A stretch of 9,748 bases of DNA from Fibrobacter sp. (GTDB lineage Bacteria > Fibrobacterota > Fibrobacteria > Fibrobacterales > Fibrobacteraceae), in NCBI GenBank assembly GCA_012841225.1, contig DUVD01000264.1:1-9748 (forward strand), written 5' to 3'. A program made the position numbers and the translations under genes. Positions 7,033 through 9,748 of the stretch are shown piece by piece. Numbering within the stretch: the first letter of the stretch is position 1; each line of letters opens with the position of its first letter. The notes beneath the pieces were generated by a model that ran no database searches, was not told where the DNA came from, and saw only the letters and a list, made by a program, of their open reading frames with translations.

Positions 7033-7052
7033 ATACCTAGGGATAAAGGTAT
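7033..7052 (+). repeat. Inverted repeat upstream of the GH3 gene
   Basis: ATACCT and AGGTAT (7033-7038 and 7047-7052) form a perfect 6-bp inverted repeat around an 8-nt centre, 33 nt before the GH3 start codon. It could be an operator or a small 5'-UTR hairpin. The short arms make chance occurrence possible. Confidence 0.35.
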
Positions 7053-7076
7053 ATATTTAAACATAAACAAATGTGT

Positions 7077-7080
7077 GGAG
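7077..7080 (+). promoter_or_regulatory. Ribosome binding site of the GH3 gene
   Basis: GGAG lies 5 nt before the ATG at 7086 and favours that start over the in-frame ATG at 7071. It also gives a clean signal peptide beginning MRLLFF. Confidence 0.75.
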
Positions 7081-7085
7081 TTTAT

Positions 7086-9485
7086 ATGCGCCTTCTATTT
7101 TTTATGCTTTTAGTTGTTATTCCTTTATCTGCCGCCCCAGTAAACCTTTCGGGTACAGTCGTTTCCGCTGTTGGAGTTCCTATTGAAAAAGCTTCGGTCC
7201 AATTAAAAAGCGGGTTTTCTCTTACTGCTCATGCGAGAACACTTAGTAATGCTCAGGGGTATTTTTCATTTGCTAATATCGATGTAGAAAGGATTATTGA
7301 CAAGCCTTCGCCAAAAATGAAATTCAAAGCAGGGCCTAGCTGGAGTTTTTCTTTATCGACGCCCCAATCCGTTCAGGTTACTGCCGTTGATATCAAAGGC
7401 CAAGTGCAAATGACTTTACTCTTGGAAGGGCAAGGTGGACTAAATATGCTCAAAGGGCCTCAACGCCTTTTGAACTCAGCAGCTTCTGGTGTGTATATGA
7501 TCTTTGCTAAGTACGGTTCGGAGCGGGCTTTACTCGGAGTTATTAACCACCAAGGTGGCTTTTATTCTGACGCTGTAGAACTTGTTTCGGAAGGTTCTTC
7601 TACCAAATCGGTGCTCGCTTTAACAAATGCACAAAGGGCGTCATTTCTTGTAGTTCGCAAAGTCGGCTTTTTGCCAGAAACACTCGCTTTAGCTTCTTTG
7701 TCTGCAGGTCCAATTGGCACAATTACTTTAACTCCTGATCCTTTAGAAAGTCGGATTGATTCTGTTATGGCATTAATGACTTTAAATGATAAAATCGGAC
7801 AGATGATTCAAGGCTTGGTTCCTACTACTTCTTCTGGAGGTTTTAATTGGGGAAGTGCGCTGCAGGGTGGTGGAGAGTACTCTTCTTCTTTTTCTTCTTC
7901 TGCTTGGGCTAAAAAAATTCCAGTTAGCTACGGTAAAGATAATGTTCATGGTATGGGTGATGTCAATGGCTCCACCATTTTTCCTCACAACATAGGCCTT
8001 GGTGCTACCAGAGATTCTGCTTTGGTCCGCAGAATTGGAGAGTCTATTGCCAAAGAAATGTGGGCTGCTGGTATTGATCTTAATTTTTCTCCGGCTATTA
8101 GCGTGCCAAGAGATGAACGCTGGGGTCGCGTCTACGAGGGTTACGGTGAAACTCCAGAGCTTGCTGTGATGATGGGTGCTGCAATGGTGCGGGGTCTTCA
8201 AGGTGAACGCTTTAATGCCGAATGGCGTGTGATTTCAACGGCAAAGCATTTTTTGGCCGATGGTGCCACCGATAAGGGCTATGATCGTGGAGAGTCGACT
8301 GTTAGTGATGAGGATCTTAAAAAAATTCATTTGCCAGGCTATGAAGCCGTTGTGGAACAAGGTGTTTTAAGTGTGATGGCTAGCTTTAATCAGATTAGAG
8401 GCGTTCATCAACATGTCGATTCCACTAGGCTCACTGGGTGGCTTAAAACGGACCTAGCTTTTGATGGTTATGTAATCGCCGATTGGGAGGGAATTGAAAA
8501 TTCAAAAACGCCAGGTGAGGCTGGCGATTATTCTGGTACTTCGGTAGGGACTTCTTCTTCTGATGCTATTAAGAAGGCTATTATTGCGGGTATAGATATG
8601 GCAATGGTTCCAGAATCTTACAATTCATTTGGGCCTACATTATTATCTCTTGTGAATTCAGGCGGCGTGTCTCAGGCGAGAATAGATGACGCTGTCAGGC
8701 GCATTTTGCGTGCAAAATTTCGTGCCGGTCGTATGGATAACCCATCTGGTCCATCTCTTTATCGACAAAACTCTTCTTTGATTGGGACCCAAGCTCATAA
8801 AGAAATTGCTAGGGAAGCAGTTCGAAAAAGCCTGGTGCTTTTAAAAAATGAATCGTCTGTTCTTCCACTTTCTAAAACAGCGAAGATTTATGTGGCGGGT
8901 AGTATGGCTTCTAATGTGGGTTACCAGTGCGGTGGTTGGACAAAAGGCTGGCAGGGAGGCTCCGCTGACTCGAGTATTATAGGAGGCACCAATATTTCGA
9001 GTGGCATGAAGGAGGTGGCTTCTTCTGCGACTTTTACCACTAACGCTGCAGACGCCGATGTGGTTGTTTATGTAGTTGGAGAAAAACCTTACGCCGAATG
9101 GTATGGTGATTATCGCGGTTCTAATTTTGAGGGTCAAATTTTTGAAAGTTATACTTGGGGCGTTGGCGCTAATTTTAAAACGATTGAAAATTTAGGTTAC
9201 CTTTCAGATATACAAGGTTATCATAGTGCTGGAAAAAAAGTGGTGACGGTGTTTATTAGTGGTAGACCGCTTCCCATTACACCTCTGATTACCGCTAGCG
9301 ATGCTTTTGTGGCGGCTTGGTTGCCCGGCTCAGAAGGGGCTGGTGTTGCCGATGTCTTATTTGGCGATTATTATTTTACAGGAAAACTGCCTCATAGCTG
9401 GCCTTCAAATGCCTCTCAAATCCCCATTAACGTGGGAGATGGCAAAACACCTCTTTTTGAGTATGGCTTTGGTTTAACCTACTGA
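7086..9485 (+). CDS. Secreted glycoside hydrolase family 3 beta-glucosidase/exo-beta-glucanase
   Basis: GH3 enzymes remove glucose (or another sugar) from the non-reducing ends of beta-glucans and cellodextrins. The start at 7086 gives 799 residues with a Sec signal peptide (MRLLFFMLLVVIPLSAA, probable cleavage near 17). Residues about 18-217 are accessory: a carboxypeptidase-regulatory-like sandwich that appears interrupted at about 80-157 by a type-A sorting-like fold. The (beta/alpha)8 domain spans about 222-550 and contains KHFLADG (387-393) and the nucleophile Asp466 (VIADWEG). The second domain (about 575-799) has CGGWTKGWQG and a candidate acid/base Glu671 in VGEKPYAEWYGD. It ends at FEYGFGLTY without the fibronectin-like domain of many GH3s, as in the barley ExoI subgroup, which it resembles closely (ISGRP, AAWLPGSEG, LFGD, FTGKLPHSW). 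It probably acts in the periplasm or at the surface. Exact linkage preference cannot be read from sequence. Confidence 0.93.
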   Translation: MRLLFFMLLVVIPLSAAPVNLSGTVVSAVGVPIEKASVQLKSGFSLTAHARTLSNAQGYFSFANIDVERIIDKPSPKMKFKAGPSWSFSLSTPQSVQVTAVDIKGQVQMTLLLEGQGGLNMLKGPQRLLNSAASGVYMIFAKYGSERALLGVINHQGGFYSDAVELVSEGSSTKSVLALTNAQRASFLVVRKVGFLPETLALASLSAGPIGTITLTPDPLESRIDSVMALMTLNDKIGQMIQGLVPTTSSGGFNWGSALQGGGEYSSSFSSSAWAKKIPVSYGKDNVHGMGDVNGSTIFPHNIGLGATRDSALVRRIGESIAKEMWAAGIDLNFSPAISVPRDERWGRVYEGYGETPELAVMMGAAMVRGLQGERFNAEWRVISTAKHFLADGATDKGYDRGESTVSDEDLKKIHLPGYEAVVEQGVLSVMASFNQIRGVHQHVDSTRLTGWLKTDLAFDGYVIADWEGIENSKTPGEAGDYSGTSVGTSSSDAIKKAIIAGIDMAMVPESYNSFGPTLLSLVNSGGVSQARIDDAVRRILRAKFRAGRMDNPSGPSLYRQNSSLIGTQAHKEIAREAVRKSLVLLKNESSVLPLSKTAKIYVAGSMASNVGYQCGGWTKGWQGGSADSSIIGGTNISSGMKEVASSATFTTNAADADVVVYVVGEKPYAEWYGDYRGSNFEGQIFESYTWGVGANFKTIENLGYLSDIQGYHSAGKKVVTVFISGRPLPITPLITASDAFVAAWLPGSEGAGVADVLFGDYYFTGKLPHSWPSNASQIPINVGDGKTPLFEYGFGLTY

Positions 9486-9496
9486 GAGTAAAAAAA

Positions 9497-9748
9497 TCAA
9501 AGTGTCCAGTTGATTTCGCTAAGGCCTTTAGACCCTAAATAGGTATTGGTGCGACTAAAATGCTTGCATCCTAAAAAACCTCTATAAGCCGAAAGAGGGC
9601 TTGGGTGCGGCGCTTCCAGAATAAGATGCCCACGGTTTGCTGTAATTAATGATTTTTTTTGAACGGCGTGACTTCCCCAAAGTAAAAAAACAAGGTTTTC
9701 TTTTTGCGCCGAAAGGCGTTCGATTATGGTATTGGTAAATTGCTGCCA
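9497..9748 (-). CDS. ung: Uracil-DNA glycosylase, C-terminal part (5' end outside window)
   Basis: The last 83 residues of family 1 uracil-DNA glycosylase, which excises uracil from DNA to begin base excision repair in the cytoplasm. LLWGSHAVQKK is followed by the DNA-minor-groove loop HPSPLSAYRGF, which holds the catalytic His (E. coli H187) and the intercalating Leu (L191). GCKHFSRTNTYL and the final INW are also typical. The stop is at 9499-9497, only 11 bp from the end of the convergent GH3 gene, and there is no visible terminator between them. The gene runs off the window at base 9748 with the frame open. Nothing in the visible part suggests damage. Confidence 0.95.
   Translation of the reverse strand, partial: WQQFTNTIIERLSAQKENLVFLLWGSHAVQKKSLITANRGHLILEAPHPSPLSAYRGFLGCKHFSRTNTYLGSKGLSEINWTL

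Larger units (their letters stand above)
6846..7085. promoter_or_regulatory. Divergent promoter region between DUF4321-gatA and the GH3 gene
   Basis: This AT-rich stretch without a gene must carry promoters for both directions. It holds an 8-bp inverted repeat TTGAATAT/ATATTCAA (6858-6865 and 6883-6890, 17-nt spacer) just upstream of the DUF4321 gene. It also holds the palindrome TGTATACA (6995-7002) and a second inverted repeat at 7033-7052. No hexamer pair is good enough to name as a promoter on either strand. Confidence 0.5.

Noticed and set aside
7782..8201. Open frame of 139 codons on the minus strand inside the GH3 gene
   Set aside because: It lies opposite the conserved GH3 barrel and its translation is rich in His, Ser and Arg with no recognisable domain, as expected of a shadow frame.
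9518..9535. Near-palindrome around AAGGCCTT as a bidirectional terminator for GH3 and ung
   Set aside because: It lies inside the ung coding region, has an imperfect short stem, and no T run follows on either strand.

Overview
The window reads as a piece of chromosome from a Gram-negative, plant-polysaccharide-degrading bacterium. The combination of a modular pectate-lyase-like surface protein and an exported GH3 beta-glucosidase carrying a type-IX-secretion-like sorting fold suggests the Fibrobacterota or a Bacteroidota relative. This placement is inferred from domain style alone. Base composition is AT-leaning throughout, and no gene stands out as compositionally foreign.

Layout, left to right: (1) the 3' part of a secreted multidomain protein ending in a PL1-type beta-helix (1-1953, 5' end outside the window), followed by a possible hairpin; (2) glyA, serine hydroxymethyltransferase (2047-3282), preceded by an 11-codon potential leader ORF whose stop overlaps the glyA start (TAATG) and followed by a textbook intrinsic terminator (3300-3334); (3) a two-gene unit of an ABC ATPase (3461-4399) and a DUF4328-like membrane protein (4389-5114), overlapping by 11 nt; (4) on the minus strand, converging on that unit and overlapping it by 11 nt, gatA (5104-6522) preceded by a small DUF4321-type membrane protein (6522-6845), joined by a TAATG overlap; (5) a 225-240 bp divergent regulatory region; (6) a secreted GH3 beta-glucosidase/exo-beta-glucanase (7086-9485); (7) the 3' end of ung, uracil-DNA glycosylase, on the minus strand (9497-9748, 5' end outside).

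Functionally the window mixes housekeeping (one-carbon metabolism through GlyA, tRNA amidation through GatA, base excision repair through Ung) with two secreted carbohydrate-active proteins. The lyase-like domain has lost almost every residue I can map to the PL1 active site, so it is more likely a carbohydrate-binding or structural beta-helix than an active lyase. The GH3 enzyme keeps its catalytic residues, but its N-terminal accessory region looks like a sorting-type domain inserted into a carboxypeptidase-regulatory-like domain. The ABC ATPase paired with a DUF4328-like protein is the best candidate for an undescribed system here. There is no RNA gene, CRISPR array, insertion sequence or attachment site that I can see.
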